Both the position numbers and the translations under genes were made by a program. The notes beneath the pieces were generated by a model, which worked only from the letters and a program-made list of their open reading frames with translations, was not told the origin of the DNA and made no database searches. Of a stretch of DNA of 64,000 nucleotides, positions 8,506 through 18,476 are shown piece after piece; the first letter of the stretch is position 1; the number at the start of each line of letters is the position of its first letter. The DNA comes from Caproiciproducens galactitolivorans (GTDB lineage Bacteria > Bacillota > Clostridia > Oscillospirales > Acutalibacteraceae): contig NZ_JAPOHA010000002.1 of the NCBI RefSeq assembly GCF_026672255.1, positions 224,553 to 288,552 on the forward strand, read 5' to 3'.

Positions 8506-9348
8506 ATGAGAGAAATTGACGTTTCAAAAATTACGGCTGCGGTGAAATCTCTTTTCATAGACGCGAACCGCGTCTTGCCGTCCGACCTGGAAAACTGCAT
8601 TGCGGATGCGGCGAAAAAGGAAACCTCCCCAATTGGCAAAGAAGTTCTTTGCGATTTATGCGAGAACATGAAAGCGGCAAAGGAACTGAACATTCCGGTC
8701 TGTCAGGATACGGGAATGGCGGTTGTGTTTGCCGAAATCGGGCAGGAAGTTCATATGACCGGCGGTTCCTTTGAGGATGCTGTCAATGAGGGCGTGCATC
8801 AGGGCTATGTGGAAGGACTTCTCCGCTGTTCGGTTGTGGCCGATCCGATCCGGCGCGGAAATACCGGCGACAACACCCCGGCAATCCTTCATACCCGTAT
8901 CGTACCGGGCGATCTACTTGTTCTCACTGCGGCGCCGAAGGGCTTCGGAAGCGAAAATATGAGCCGGATGAAAATGTTTACCCCGTCCGCGGGCATAGAG
9001 GACATTGTGAATTTTGTCCTTGATACCGTCCGAACCGCGGGCAGCAACCCGTGTCCGCCGATCGTGCTCGGCGTCGGCATCGGCGGGGACTTTGAAAAGT
9101 GCGCTTTGCTTGCAAAAAAGGCGCTTTGCCGCCCGGTATCCGAACGGAATGCCGATCCTTTCTATGCGGAGCTGGAAGGCAACATGCTGAAAAGGATCAA
9201 CGAACTGAATATCGGGCCGCAGGGGTTTGGAGGAATCACGACGGCGCTTGCCGTTAATGTCGAGCAGTATCCTACCCATATTGCGGGTTTGCCCGTGGCT
9301 GTCAACGTCGGATGCCATGTGACCCGCCACAAAAAAATTACGATTTAA
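8506..9348 (+). CDS. Class I fumarate hydratase, alpha subunit
   Basis: This 280-residue protein matches the alpha (N-terminal) half of Fe-S class I fumarases and tartrate dehydratases. C66 (PVCQDTGM), C183 (NPCPPIVLG) and C270 (VGCHVTRH) are the likely 4Fe-4S ligands. With its beta partner the enzyme interconverts fumarate and malate. AAGGAG lies before the ATG. The beta-subunit gene, usually next, is not here: a hibernation factor follows after its own promoter. The partner is probably elsewhere. L(+)-tartrate dehydratase alpha is an alternative call. Confidence 0.85.
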   Translation: MREIDVSKITAAVKSLFIDANRVLPSDLENCIADAAKKETSPIGKEVLCDLCENMKAAKELNIPVCQDTGMAVVFAEIGQEVHMTGGSFEDAVNEGVHQGYVEGLLRCSVVADPIRRGNTGDNTPAILHTRIVPGDLLVLTAAPKGFGSENMSRMKMFTPSAGIEDIVNFVLDTVRTAGSNPCPPIVLGVGIGGDFEKCALLAKKALCRPVSERNADPFYAELEGNMLKRINELNIGPQGFGGITTALAVNVEQYPTHIAGLPVAVNVGCHVTRHKKITI

Positions 9349-9364
9349 GGGCGAATACTTTCTT

Positions 9365-9392
9365 TTGACAGAATATTATGGTATATTATAGT
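9365..9392 (+). promoter_or_regulatory. Sigma-A promoter for the hibernation factor gene
   Basis: A perfect TTGACA at 9365-9370 and TATAGT at 9387-9392 are separated by 16 bases, 43 bases before the hpf start. Confidence 0.7.
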
Positions 9393-9435
9393 CGATGAAT
9401 GTTTTTCCTCAATTCTAGAAAAAGGAGATGCTCAC

Positions 9436-9972
9436 ATGAAGATTTCAATAACTGGCAGAAAAGTGAATTTGAGGGACAATTTCAAAGAACTTGCTACAAA
9501 AAAGCTATCCCGCTTTGACCGGATTTTTGACGAAGACGCGCAGGCAAATGTCGTTGTAACATTGGAAAGAAACCGACAGACCGTCGAAATTACCATAAAA
9601 TCACGCGGCAGGATCTATCGGGCCGAGGCAACCGATTTTGAAATGAACGACGCGCTCGATCAGGTCATCAGCGCTCTTGGCAGACAGATTCGCAAGAATA
9701 AGACACGGCTTGAAAAAGAAATCCATTCCACCGCACTGGATCAATATGTGCAGGATTATCTCCATTCTCCCGAAGAGGAATCCGGCGAATATAATATTGT
9801 ACGAAAAAAACATTTTTTTGTAAAGCCGCTCAGTGTTGAGGAAGCGATTTTACAGATGAACCTTCTTGGCCACCAATTCTTCATGTTCCGTGACGAAGAA
9901 AGCGGAGAAATTAACGTAGTTTACAAACGGAAAGATGGGAATTACGGCTTATTGGAGCCAGATGTGGAATAA
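9436..9972 (+). CDS. hpf: Ribosome hibernation-promoting factor, long form
   Basis: This 178-residue protein has the N-terminal HPF/RaiA ribosome-binding domain (residues 1-100, ITGRKVNLRDNFKELATKKL). The C-terminal dimerisation domain (about 120-178, IVRKKHFFVKPLSVEEAILQMNLLGHQFFMF) is characteristic of the long form. Long HPF inactivates ribosomes by pairing them into 100S dimers in stationary phase. AAAGGAGATG precedes the ATG, and a strong promoter and terminator make this a single-gene unit. Confidence 0.95.
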   Translation: MKISITGRKVNLRDNFKELATKKLSRFDRIFDEDAQANVVVTLERNRQTVEITIKSRGRIYRAEATDFEMNDALDQVISALGRQIRKNKTRLEKEIHSTALDQYVQDYLHSPEEESGEYNIVRKKHFFVKPLSVEEAILQMNLLGHQFFMFRDEESGEINVVYKRKDGNYGLLEPDVE

Positions 9973-10033
9973 TAGAATACTCGCACCCATAGATCAGGAA
10001 TTGGTGCCTAACGGAAAAGAGCTTTTCTAAATT

Positions 10034-10068
10034 GGGGCTGCGTACCGTCGCAGCCCCCTATTTTATTT
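10034..10068 (+). terminator. Terminator after hpf
   Basis: A 9-bp perfect stem GGGGCTGCG / CGCAGCCCC (10034-10057) has a TACCGT loop and a T-rich tail. Confidence 0.9.
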
Positions 10069-10081
10069 TATGGAGAGAAAT

Positions 10082-11200
10082 ATGAATACGTTTAAACTTG
10101 TATGCCCATGCCTTCTCGGCGTGGAAGGTTTGGTTGCAGAAGAATTAAGGAAGATGGACGCGCAGAATGTTGAACCGCAAAACGGGCGTGTTGTTTTTGA
10201 CGGCTCCGAAGAAATGCTTGTCCGCGCGAATATCGGTTCCCGGTTCAGCGAGCGGGTACTCGTTCAAATGGGGAATTTTCAGGCCCGAAGCTTTGAGGAG
10301 CTGTTTCAGGGCGTGAAAGCGCTCCCATGGGAAGCATGGATTAGCAAAAACGATTGTTTCCCTGTGAAAGGGCGAAGCTTGAGTTCCAAGCTTTCCAGCG
10401 TGCCGGACTGCCAGTCCATCATTAAAAAAGCGATTGTGGAACGCCTGAAACAAAAATATAAAGTAAACTGGTTTGAAGAAACAGGTACGCTGTACCAGAT
10501 TCAGTTCCTGATCATGAAAGACAATGTAAGCATCATGATCGATACTTCCGGCGAAGGACTGCATAAACGCGGGTACCGCGCCAGTTCTACGGAAGCGCCG
10601 ATTAAAGAAACCCTTGCGGCCTGCATGGTGCATCTGTCGCGTGTGCGGCACGACGCGCATTTTATCGACCCGTTCTGCGGTTCCGGTACCATCCTGATTG
10701 AAGCCGCCATGTATGCGCTGAATATTGCCCCGGGAATGCGCCGCCGTTTTTCCGCCGAAAACTGGGCGCAAATCAATCCTGGCCTCTGGCAGAAAGAAAA
10801 AGAGCGGGCGCAAAGTCTTGTACTGCATGACGCACCGTTTACGGCTCAGGGCTATGACATTGACGGTGCGGCCGTATCGCTTACATTGGAGAATGCCAAA
10901 AAGGCGGGCGTTATCTCCCAGATTCACGCGGAGAGACGGTCCATCGAGGATTTCAAGGCCATTGGGGAATATGGCTGTGTGATCTGCAACCCGCCATATG
11001 GGGAACGCCTGCTGGACATCCGTCAGGCGGAAGAGCTTTACCGGACGATGGGGAAGGTTTTCGAACGAAAGCACGGATGGAGTTATTCCATCATCAGCCC
11101 GGATGAAACGTTCGAAGAATGCTTTGGCAGCAAGGCGGACCGGCGCAGAAAGCTTTACAACGGGATGATTAAATGCCAGTATTACATGTACTTTAAATAA
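10082..11200 (+). CDS. THUMP-domain SAM-dependent RNA methyltransferase (YpsC/RlmL-like)
   Basis: This 372-residue protein has an N-terminal ferredoxin-like plus THUMP region (about 1-155) and a Rossmann methyltransferase domain. SAM motif I, DPFCGSGTILIEAA, starts at about residue 196, and the catalytic NPPYGERL motif is at about 303. The family (B. subtilis YpsC, N-terminal half of E. coli RlmL) methylates guanine N2 in 23S rRNA. The second ATG is chosen because GGAGAG lies between the two in-frame ATGs. The exact target nucleotide is inferred from homology. Confidence 0.87.
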   Translation: MNTFKLVCPCLLGVEGLVAEELRKMDAQNVEPQNGRVVFDGSEEMLVRANIGSRFSERVLVQMGNFQARSFEELFQGVKALPWEAWISKNDCFPVKGRSLSSKLSSVPDCQSIIKKAIVERLKQKYKVNWFEETGTLYQIQFLIMKDNVSIMIDTSGEGLHKRGYRASSTEAPIKETLAACMVHLSRVRHDAHFIDPFCGSGTILIEAAMYALNIAPGMRRRFSAENWAQINPGLWQKEKERAQSLVLHDAPFTAQGYDIDGAAVSLTLENAKKAGVISQIHAERRSIEDFKAIGEYGCVICNPPYGERLLDIRQAEELYRTMGKVFERKHGWSYSIISPDETFEECFGSKADRRRKLYNGMIKCQYYMYFK

Positions 11201-11500
11201 TGCATTTTTGGGGCGTTATGCGTTATGTTTTACCCGTCGGCACGGACGGTCCGCTGAATGAAACAGCCGCGGGAATTATTGGAAGAAAAAATGCAGGATT
11301 AGGAATTTTTTCCTATGGGTCTGGAAAGATTATATTACAATCATTTTTTCTCATTACAGCAATTCCATTTCGTATGCGAGACAAAATGTGTTCATCCTCC
11401 GCCTACGGCGGGGGATGAACAGAAGCTAACGCTACGATTAAACTGGAAATGCTGTAATTGTAAATAATTTATTAAATTGCAGATTTTAGTAAAAAAGCTC
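11201..11500. other. Intergenic region before groES
   Basis: This part of the 390-base gap between the methyltransferase and groES contains no credible gene. It holds the 106-bp imperfect palindrome listed separately, and it is followed by the groESL promoter and CIRCE. An open frame over 11200-11418 lacks a ribosome site and any recognisable domain, and runs through the palindrome. Confidence 0.6.
11353..11458. repeat. Near-perfect 106-bp palindrome (possible small mobile repeat)
   Basis: Outer arms ATTACAGCA (11353-11361) and TGCTGTAAT (11450-11458) continue inward through partly matching TTCCA and CGTA-GCG segments. The centre is a 14-bp stem, GTTCATCCTCCGCC at 11390-11403 with its partner at 11407-11420 and one G-T wobble, around a TAC loop. 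There is no T-run, so it is not a simple terminator. The form fits a REP/MITE-like palindromic repeat or a strong RNA hairpin. I saw no second copy in the window. Confidence 0.6.
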
Positions 11501-11529
11501 TTGATTTTCTGTAAGCAAGTATATAAAAT
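11501..11529 (+). promoter_or_regulatory. Sigma-A promoter of groESL
   Basis: TTGATT at 11501-11506 and TAAAAT at 11524-11529 (within TATAAAAT) are 17 bases apart. The CIRCE operator starts four bases further on. Confidence 0.65.
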
Positions 11530-11533
11530 AGAA

Positions 11534-11560
11534 TTAGCACTCAGGAACAGCGAGTGCTAA
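11534..11560. promoter_or_regulatory. CIRCE operator (HrcA binding site)
   Basis: The site is a perfect inverted repeat, TTAGCACTC, nine bases, GAGTGCTAA. This is the exact CIRCE consensus bound by the heat-shock repressor HrcA. It overlaps the expected transcription start of groESL, so repression of groESL by HrcA is a strong inference. hrcA is not in this window. Confidence 0.97.
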
Positions 11561-11572
11561 AAGATCGATTAA

Positions 11573-11875
<303 letters not shown>

Positions 11876-11897
11876 TAGATCGCTGTCAAAATTTTGA

Positions 11898-13547
<1,650 letters not shown>

Positions 13548-13571
13548 TTTCCCAGCTCGAATAAACGAAAT

Positions 13572-13608
13572 AAAAAAACGGACGTCAAATTTTGACGCCC
13601 GTTTTTTT
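13572..13608 (+). terminator. Terminator of groESL
   Basis: A-tract plus CGG and CGTCAAA pair with TTTGACG and CCG plus a T-tract, ending in seven T residues. The stem contains one internal mismatch. Confidence 0.9.
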
Positions 13609-13701
13609 ACGTAAAAGTGTTTGGAAAGCTTTGCCATCCCGTTGCGTTACAAAAAATATTTCCTTTTTTATTCTTATGTGATATAATAATTTTATAAAAG
13701 T

Positions 13702-13839
13702 AATAAGTGAATTTTTCGCTTGTTGGAAAATTAACAAGTGGCTGTGAATCGACACGAGCCAACCCGCCCGGATTCGATTTCCTAACACGGTATGATGGAT
13801 TCCTCTAAAACGCGTTAAATTCCGGTTTTTCAGCTTATT
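13702..13839. other. Structured intergenic region between groEL and nfeD (candidate RNA)
   Basis: The gap from 13548 to 13904 holds no gene. Within it AATAAGTGAA (13702-13711) can pair with TTCAGCTTATT (13829-13839) with one bulged G. Inside lie two adjacent hairpins: CTTGTT/AACAAG (13719-13738) and TGGCTGTG/CAC-G-AGCCA (13739-13761). A TATAAT at 13682-13687 has only a weak -35 partner. The end-closed fold suggests a non-coding RNA of about 140 bases, but I cannot match it to a known family and it has no U-rich terminator. Confidence 0.3.
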
Positions 13840-13904
13840 CCCGCCTTTGTATTGGAATTCAATTTATGATAAGATAGCAACTACACCGGGAAAGGGGTGG
13901 TAAC

Positions 13905-14345
13905 ATGGAGGCATATTTACCGTATATTTGGCTTGGAGTTATTATTTTGGCGGCGGTTGTGGAAGGGTTAACTGTACAGCTTGTGTCGATTTGGTTTGTA
14001 ATAGGCGGCGTGGGCGCGCTGATTGCGAATCTTTTAGGCGCTCCGCTGTGGCTCCAAACAGTTGTCTTTGCGGCGGTAACAACGATCACATTGATCGGGA
14101 CCCGGCCGGCTGTCAAAAGACTGATGAATTTTAAGAAGGAGGATACGAATGCCGGCCGTTATATTGGCGAAACCGGTCTGGTAATTGCCGAAATAAATAA
14201 TACACTCGGCGTTGGCCAGGTGAAAGTTCGCGGCAGTATCTGGACGGCCCGCAGTGAAGATGGTTCCAATATTAAAGAAGGAGAAAATGTAAGGATCAAC
14301 TCCATTGAAGGAGTAAAACTGATTGTCAAATCCATACATAAATAA
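13905..14345 (+). CDS. NfeD-family membrane protein
   Basis: This 146-residue protein has three hydrophobic segments (about 6-27, 31-45 and 49-66) and a C-terminal OB-fold domain with the VGQVKVRGSIWTARS signature of NfeD. Short NfeD proteins pair with SPFH/stomatin proteins and are thought to take part in membrane-domain organisation or quality control. AAAGGGGTGG lies before the ATG. The stomatin gene follows after 18 bases, the standard arrangement. Confidence 0.88.
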   Translation: MEAYLPYIWLGVIILAAVVEGLTVQLVSIWFVIGGVGALIANLLGAPLWLQTVVFAAVTTITLIGTRPAVKRLMNFKKEDTNAGRYIGETGLVIAEINNTLGVGQVKVRGSIWTARSEDGSNIKEGENVRINSIEGVKLIVKSIHK

Positions 14346-14363
14346 TATTTAGGAGGATTTCTT

Positions 14364-15266
14364 ATGGGTTATGTTTTATTAGGTTTGGTAATTGTGGCTG
14401 CTTTGATTTTTATTACAAATATTAAAGTCGTTCCGCAGGCGCATTCTTATGTTATTGAGCGTTTGGGCGCCTATAACAGCACGTGGTCAACCGGGCTTCA
14501 CTTCAAGATTCCGTTTGTGGATAAGATTTCGAAAAAGGTATCTTTGAAAGAACAGGTTATTGATTTCCCGCCCCAGCCGGTTATTACGAAGGATAACGTC
14601 ACCATGCAGATTGATACGGTTGTTTATTTTCAGATCACCGACCCGAAGCTCTATGCTTACGGCGTTGAACGCCCGATTTCCGCAATTGAGAATCTGTCCG
14701 CAACAACGCTGCGTAACATCATCGGTGAACTGGAATTGGACCACACGCTTACTTCCCGCGACGTCATCAATACGAAAATCCGCATCATCCTTGATGAGGC
14801 GACCGATGCCTGGGGCATTAAAGTAAACCGTGTCGAACTGAAAAATATTATCCCGCCGAAGGAAATCCAGGAATCCATGGAGAAGCAGATGAAGGCGGAA
14901 CGCGAGCGCCGCGCGCAGATTCTGACGGCGGAGGGTGAAAAGAGCAGTGTGATTCTGATTGCCGAAGGTGAAAAGGAATCCGCGATTCTGCGTGCCGATG
15001 CCAAGAAGGAAACCCAGATCCGTGAAGCACAGGGTGAAGCGCAGGCAATTATGCTGGTTCAGCAGGCTTATGCGGACAGTATCAAGCTTTTGAACGAGGC
15101 GGATCCGCACGAAGGGGTTATTGCGCTGAAGAGCCTGGACGCATTTACAAAGGCGGCCGACGGCAAAGCGACAAAGATTATTATCCCTTCCAACATCCAA
15201 TCCATCGCCGGCCTTGCGGCTTCTGTTAAGGAACTGGTTACAGATGATCCAAAACCGGTCGAATAA
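14364..15266 (+). CDS. SPFH/stomatin-like membrane protein (paraslipin, QmcA-like)
   Basis: This 300-residue protein has one N-terminal membrane segment (residues 2-18), an SPFH/band-7 domain (about 20-180) and an alanine- and glutamate-rich coiled coil (about 180-240). The sections VVPQAHSYVIERLGAYNSTWSTGLHF and NIIPPKEIQESMEKQMKAERERRA are typical of paraslipins. It should form oligomers in the membrane with its NfeD neighbour. TTAGGAGG precedes the ATG. Confidence 0.9.
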   Translation: MGYVLLGLVIVAALIFITNIKVVPQAHSYVIERLGAYNSTWSTGLHFKIPFVDKISKKVSLKEQVIDFPPQPVITKDNVTMQIDTVVYFQITDPKLYAYGVERPISAIENLSATTLRNIIGELELDHTLTSRDVINTKIRIILDEATDAWGIKVNRVELKNIIPPKEIQESMEKQMKAERERRAQILTAEGEKSSVILIAEGEKESAILRADAKKETQIREAQGEAQAIMLVQQAYADSIKLLNEADPHEGVIALKSLDAFTKAADGKATKIIIPSNIQSIAGLAASVKELVTDDPKPVE

Positions 15267-15351
15267 CGGCGTCATATTATACAAATAATGTTCCGTTTCA
15301 TACCATACAGCAATAGTTCTATACAAAAATAATTTTTCGTATGATCATCTA
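15267..15351. other. Short A/T-rich spacer before the pur leader
   Basis: No gene, riboswitch consensus or clear terminator is seen in these 85 bases. The whole gap from the stomatin gene to purE is 310 bases; the rest holds the promoter, leader ORF and terminator described below. Confidence 0.5.
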
Positions 15352-15380
15352 TTGAAATTCACGGTTGAATCCCCTACAAT
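15352..15380 (+). promoter_or_regulatory. Sigma-A promoter of the purE leader
   Basis: TTGAAA at 15352-15357 and TACAAT at 15375-15380 are exactly 17 bases apart. Transcription would start near 15387, at the first of two ATCATAAG direct repeats (15387-15394 and 15491-15498) that bracket the leader ORF. Confidence 0.7.
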
Positions 15381-15413
15381 AAATACATCATAAGTTGTCG
15401 GAGGGAAATGCAA

Positions 15414-15497
15414 ATGACAGGATCTTCCGTTCCTAGCAATTTTGGAATGAAAAGAATTCATTGTCGAGTTGCGCCAATATCCCGTTTGTTATCATAA
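15414..15497 (+). CDS. Putative 27-residue leader peptide ahead of purE
   Basis: An ATG with GGAGG at 15400-15404, spaced nine bases away, opens a 27-codon frame ending in HCRVAPISRLLS and a TAA. It lies between a near-consensus promoter and a rho-independent terminator. This is the arrangement of leader peptides that control downstream operons, or of a small stand-alone peptide gene. The peptide is basic, with one cysteine and no membrane segment. I do not recognise its family and assign no function. It could also be chance coding inside a small RNA. Confidence 0.45.
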   Translation: MTGSSVPSNFGMKRIHCRVAPISRLLS

Positions 15498-15501
15498 GCT
15501 C

Positions 15502-15535
15502 AGGCTGTGCCTTTTTGAGGTGCAGCCTCTTTTTT
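15502..15535 (+). terminator. Terminator/attenuator between leader ORF and purE
   Basis: A 10-bp stem AGGCTGTGCC / GGTGCAGCCT with two G-T pairs (15502-15528) is followed by CTTTTTT. It starts five bases after the leader stop codon, so translation of the leader could affect its formation. Confidence 0.8.
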
Positions 15536-15576
15536 ATGTTTATCTTACGGGCCGACGGAAACAATAGGAGAGTGTA

Positions 15577-16083
15577 ATGATGGGTGTAAAAAAGGCAGCG
15601 ATTATTATGGGCAGCGACAGCGACTTCCCAACCGTTTCGGCCGCTGTAAAGCGCTTAAAATCCCTTGGGATTCCCATGGAGGTTCATGTCATGTCCGCGC
15701 ACAGAACGCCGCAGGCGGCAGCTGAATTTTCCGGTTCCGCCGTGAAAAACGGTTTCGGCGTCATCATCGCCGCGGCTGGAAAAGCGGCGCACTTAGCGGG
15801 CGTACTTGCCGCAAATACGACATTGCCGGTCATCGGCATCCCGATTAAATCGTCGACTCTGGACGGCCTGGACGCGCTTTTGGCCACCGTACAGATGCCG
15901 AGCGGCATTCCGGTTGCTACGGTGGCAATCGACGGAGCGGATAACGCCGCGATTCTGGCCGCTCAGATTCTTGCGCTTTCCGATGAGACACTTGCCGCGA
16001 AACTGGTCGAAATGAAAAAGCAAATGGCGGAGGGCGTTGCGCAGAAGGACGCGGCAATTCAGGCGAAAATTCAGGAACTGTAA
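15577..16083 (+). CDS. purE: N5-carboxyaminoimidazole ribonucleotide mutase PurE
   Basis: This 168-residue class I PurE has the signatures [37 protein letters not shown] and [13 protein letters not shown]. It rearranges N5-CAIR to CAIR in purine synthesis. TAGGAGAG precedes the ATG. It is the first structural gene of a six-gene pur run and lies behind the leader/terminator. No purK appears here. Confidence 0.97.
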   Translation: MMGVKKAAIIMGSDSDFPTVSAAVKRLKSLGIPMEVHVMSAHRTPQAAAEFSGSAVKNGFGVIIAAAGKAAHLAGVLAANTTLPVIGIPIKSSTLDGLDALLATVQMPSGIPVATVAIDGADNAAILAAQILALSDETLAAKLVEMKKQMAEGVAQKDAAIQAKIQEL

Positions 16084-16099
16084 TATTAGGGGGATAAAA

Positions 16100-17134
16100 A
16101 TGAAGAGTTTCAGCGACAGCTACAAAGCGGCCGGAGTGGATGTTACCGCCGGGTATAAAGCGGTTGAATTAATGAAAAATCATGTTGCGCGAACAAGCAT
16201 ACCGGGTGTTGTTTCCGGGCTCGGCGGTTTCGGCGGCCTTTTTCAGCCGGATCTTTCCGGAATGAAAACGCCTGTATTTGTAAGCGGGACGGACGGCGTG
16301 GGAACAAAGCTGAAAATTGCCTTTTTAATGGACAAGCATGATACCATTGGAATTGACTGCGTGGCCATGTGTGTAAACGATGTGGTTTGCTGCGGAGCGA
16401 AACCGCTGTTTTTCCTCGATTACCTCGCGGTGGGTAAAAATTATCCGGAAAAGATTGCGCAGATTGTGTCCGGCGTGGCGGAAGGCTGCGTACAGTCTGG
16501 CTGTGCGCTGATCGGCGGGGAGACCGCGGAGATGCCCGGATTTTATCCGATCGACGAATACGACCTTGCCGGTTTCTCCGTCGGAATGGTCGATCGGGAA
16601 AAAATAATCGACGGGTCGCAAATGGAAGTGGGCGACGTGCTGGTTGGCCTGCGCTCCTCCGGCGTTCATTCCAACGGTTTTTCGCTGGTTCGTAAAATCT
16701 TCAATATCAGCGAAAAAAATATCAATATGCATATTGATGAACTGGGTCATACGCTTGGCGAAGAACTGCTTACGCCGACAAAAATCTATGTGAAATCCGT
16801 TCTCGCGCTGATGGAAAAGATCAACATTAAAGCGATTTCCCATATTACCGGCGGCGGATTTTTCGAAAATATTCCGCGTATGCTGAAGCCGGATACCACC
16901 GCTCAGATTGAGCTTGCGTCCCTGCCGAAGCTGCCGGTGTTTTCCATGATGCAGCATCAGGGCAATATTCCGGAGCGCGAAATGTACAATACGTTCAATA
17001 TGGGAATCGGTATGTGCATGGTTGTTTCAAAGGAACAGGCCGATACGGCGGTTGAAGAACTGAATGCCATGGGAGAACAGGCCTATATCATCGGAAGCGT
17101 CGTCAGCGGCGGCGAAGGGGTATCCCTATGCTGA
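16100..17134 (+). CDS. purM: Phosphoribosylformylglycinamidine cyclo-ligase (AIR synthetase) PurM
   Basis: This 344-residue ATP-dependent ligase closes the imidazole ring from FGAM to AIR. Signatures include [45 protein letters not shown] and [16 protein letters not shown]. The ATG at 16100 is preceded by AGGGGG; a longer frame reaches back into purE but is not conserved in type. purN overlaps its last seven bases. Confidence 0.97.
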   Translation: MKSFSDSYKAAGVDVTAGYKAVELMKNHVARTSIPGVVSGLGGFGGLFQPDLSGMKTPVFVSGTDGVGTKLKIAFLMDKHDTIGIDCVAMCVNDVVCCGAKPLFFLDYLAVGKNYPEKIAQIVSGVAEGCVQSGCALIGGETAEMPGFYPIDEYDLAGFSVGMVDREKIIDGSQMEVGDVLVGLRSSGVHSNGFSLVRKIFNISEKNINMHIDELGHTLGEELLTPTKIYVKSVLALMEKINIKAISHITGGGFFENIPRMLKPDTTAQIELASLPKLPVFSMMQHQGNIPEREMYNTFNMGIGMCMVVSKEQADTAVEELNAMGEQAYIIGSVVSGGEGVSLC

Positions 17135-17763
17135 ATATTGCCGTTCTGGTATCCGGGGGCGGCACGAATTTGCAGGCGCTGATCGACGCGCAGAACCGCT
17201 CCGAGATAACGGAAGGCAGAATTGCGGTTGTCATTTCGAGCAGGGAGGACGCCTACGCGCTGGAACGCGCAAAAAAGGCCGGAATCCCAACGGAAATTAT
17301 CATTCGTAAAACCTATGCCAGTCAGGAAGAGTATGATACTGCATTGCTTGAAATTTTGGACCGCTATCAAATCGGCCTGATTGTTCTTGCCGGTTTTATG
17401 ACGATCATCAGCGGCAACGTGATCCGTCATTATGAAAATAAAATGATCAATGTCCATCCGGCGCTGATTCCGTCGTTTTGCGGCGAAGGATTCTATGGAC
17501 TGCGGGTGCATAAGGCGGTACTGGAAAAGGGCGTTAAACTGACCGGCGCGACGGTGCATTTTGTAAATGAGGTCTGTGATGGCGGCCCGATTATCTTGCA
17601 GAAGGCGGTGGAGGTACTGCCGGACGATACGCCGGAAATTCTTCAGCGCAGGGTAATGGAACAGGCGGAATGGAAACTGCTTCCCAAGGCGGTCGCGCTG
17701 TTCAGCGAAGGGAAAATAACGGTTGAGAACGGAAAAACCAAGATACGGGAGGATGCCATATGA
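17128..17763 (+). CDS. purN: Phosphoribosylglycinamide formyltransferase PurN
   Basis: This 211-residue folate-dependent transferase shows the N-terminal [15 protein letters not shown] and the catalytic sections [10 protein letters not shown] and [12 protein letters not shown], with the Asn-His-Asp triad. It formylates GAR using 10-formyl-tetrahydrofolate. The start lies inside the end of purM and the end overlaps the next gene by four bases, so the three are translationally coupled. Confidence 0.96.
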   Translation: MLNIAVLVSGGGTNLQALIDAQNRSEITEGRIAVVISSREDAYALERAKKAGIPTEIIIRKTYASQEEYDTALLEILDRYQIGLIVLAGFMTIISGNVIRHYENKMINVHPALIPSFCGEGFYGLRVHKAVLEKGVKLTGATVHFVNEVCDGGPIILQKAVEVLPDDTPEILQRRVMEQAEWKLLPKAVALFSEGKITVENGKTKIREDAI

Positions 17764-18458
17764 AAAAACAATTCCTTTTGGAAAATCTGAAAGCAAATAC
17801 ATATCCGGGACGCGGAATCGTCGCCGGAAAAATCAGCGAATGCGCGGTAATTGCCTATTTTATCATGGGCCGCAGCGAAAACAGCCGCAACCGTGTATTT
17901 GTCAGGGACGGCGACGGCATCCGCACGGAAGCGTTCGACCCGGCAAAGCTGGTTGATCCCTCCCTGATTATTTATTCCCCCGTCCGTGTACTGGATGACA
18001 CAACGATTGTGACAAACGGCGACCAGACGGATACAATCTATGTGTTCATGAAAGAGGGCAAGTCTTTTGCCGACGCTCTGCGTACGCGTACTTTTGAACC
18101 CGATGAGCCGAATTATACGCCCCGCATTTCCTGTATCGTCGACAAGTCCGGCGATTATAAGCTCTCTATTCTGAAAAGCGCACACGGCAATCCGGATTCG
18201 GTGCAGCGCTATTTCTTTGAATATTCTTCGCCGGTCAGCGGGGAAGGCCATTTTGTCCATACGTACTGCGGAGACGGCAATCCGCTTCCGTCTTTTGAGG
18301 GCGAACCGACGCTCGTCGGAATTTCCGGCGATATTGATGAGTTTACCGATAAAGTATGGGAAAGTCTGAACGAAGAAAATAAAGTTTCTTTATTTACCCG
18401 GTTTATCAATTTGGAAACCGGCGCGGTGGAAACACGGATCGTCAATAAAAATCAATAA
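17760..18458 (+). CDS. PurO-like IMP cyclohydrolase
   Basis: This 232-residue protein matches the stand-alone IMP cyclohydrolase family first described as archaeal PurO (NPGRGIV-type opening: NTYPGRGIVAGKISECAVIAYF is split here by its start context). It also has the ISGDIDEF section. It would close FAICAR to IMP, the last step of de novo purine synthesis. It is not related to the N-terminal MGS-like domain of PurH, and the next gene supplies only the transformylase half. It overlaps purN by four bases. Confidence 0.8.
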   Translation: MKKQFLLENLKANTYPGRGIVAGKISECAVIAYFIMGRSENSRNRVFVRDGDGIRTEAFDPAKLVDPSLIIYSPVRVLDDTTIVTNGDQTDTIYVFMKEGKSFADALRTRTFEPDEPNYTPRISCIVDKSGDYKLSILKSAHGNPDSVQRYFFEYSSPVSGEGHFVHTYCGDGNPLPSFEGEPTLVGISGDIDEFTDKVWESLNEENKVSLFTRFINLETGAVETRIVNKNQ

Positions 18459-18476
18459 TTTTTAGGAGGCTTTGAA

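Noticed and set aside
11200-11418. 72-codon open frame downstream of the methyltransferase gene
   Set aside because: It starts inside the stop of the previous gene, has no ribosome site or domain, and runs into the palindrome. I treat it as chance.
13739-13800. tRNA-like fragment after groEL
   Set aside because: A TTCGATT stretch resembles a T-loop, but its stem pairs over only three bases and no acceptor, D or anticodon arms can be built.
15387-15535. purE leader as a 6S RNA
   Set aside because: The length is similar, but the ends do not pair to form the long rod with a central bubble, and a well-placed ORF with a ribosome site occupies the middle.
15267-15576. Guanine riboswitch or PurR box before purE
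   Set aside because: I found neither the conserved purine-aptamer core nor paired CGAA/TTCG boxes in the gap.
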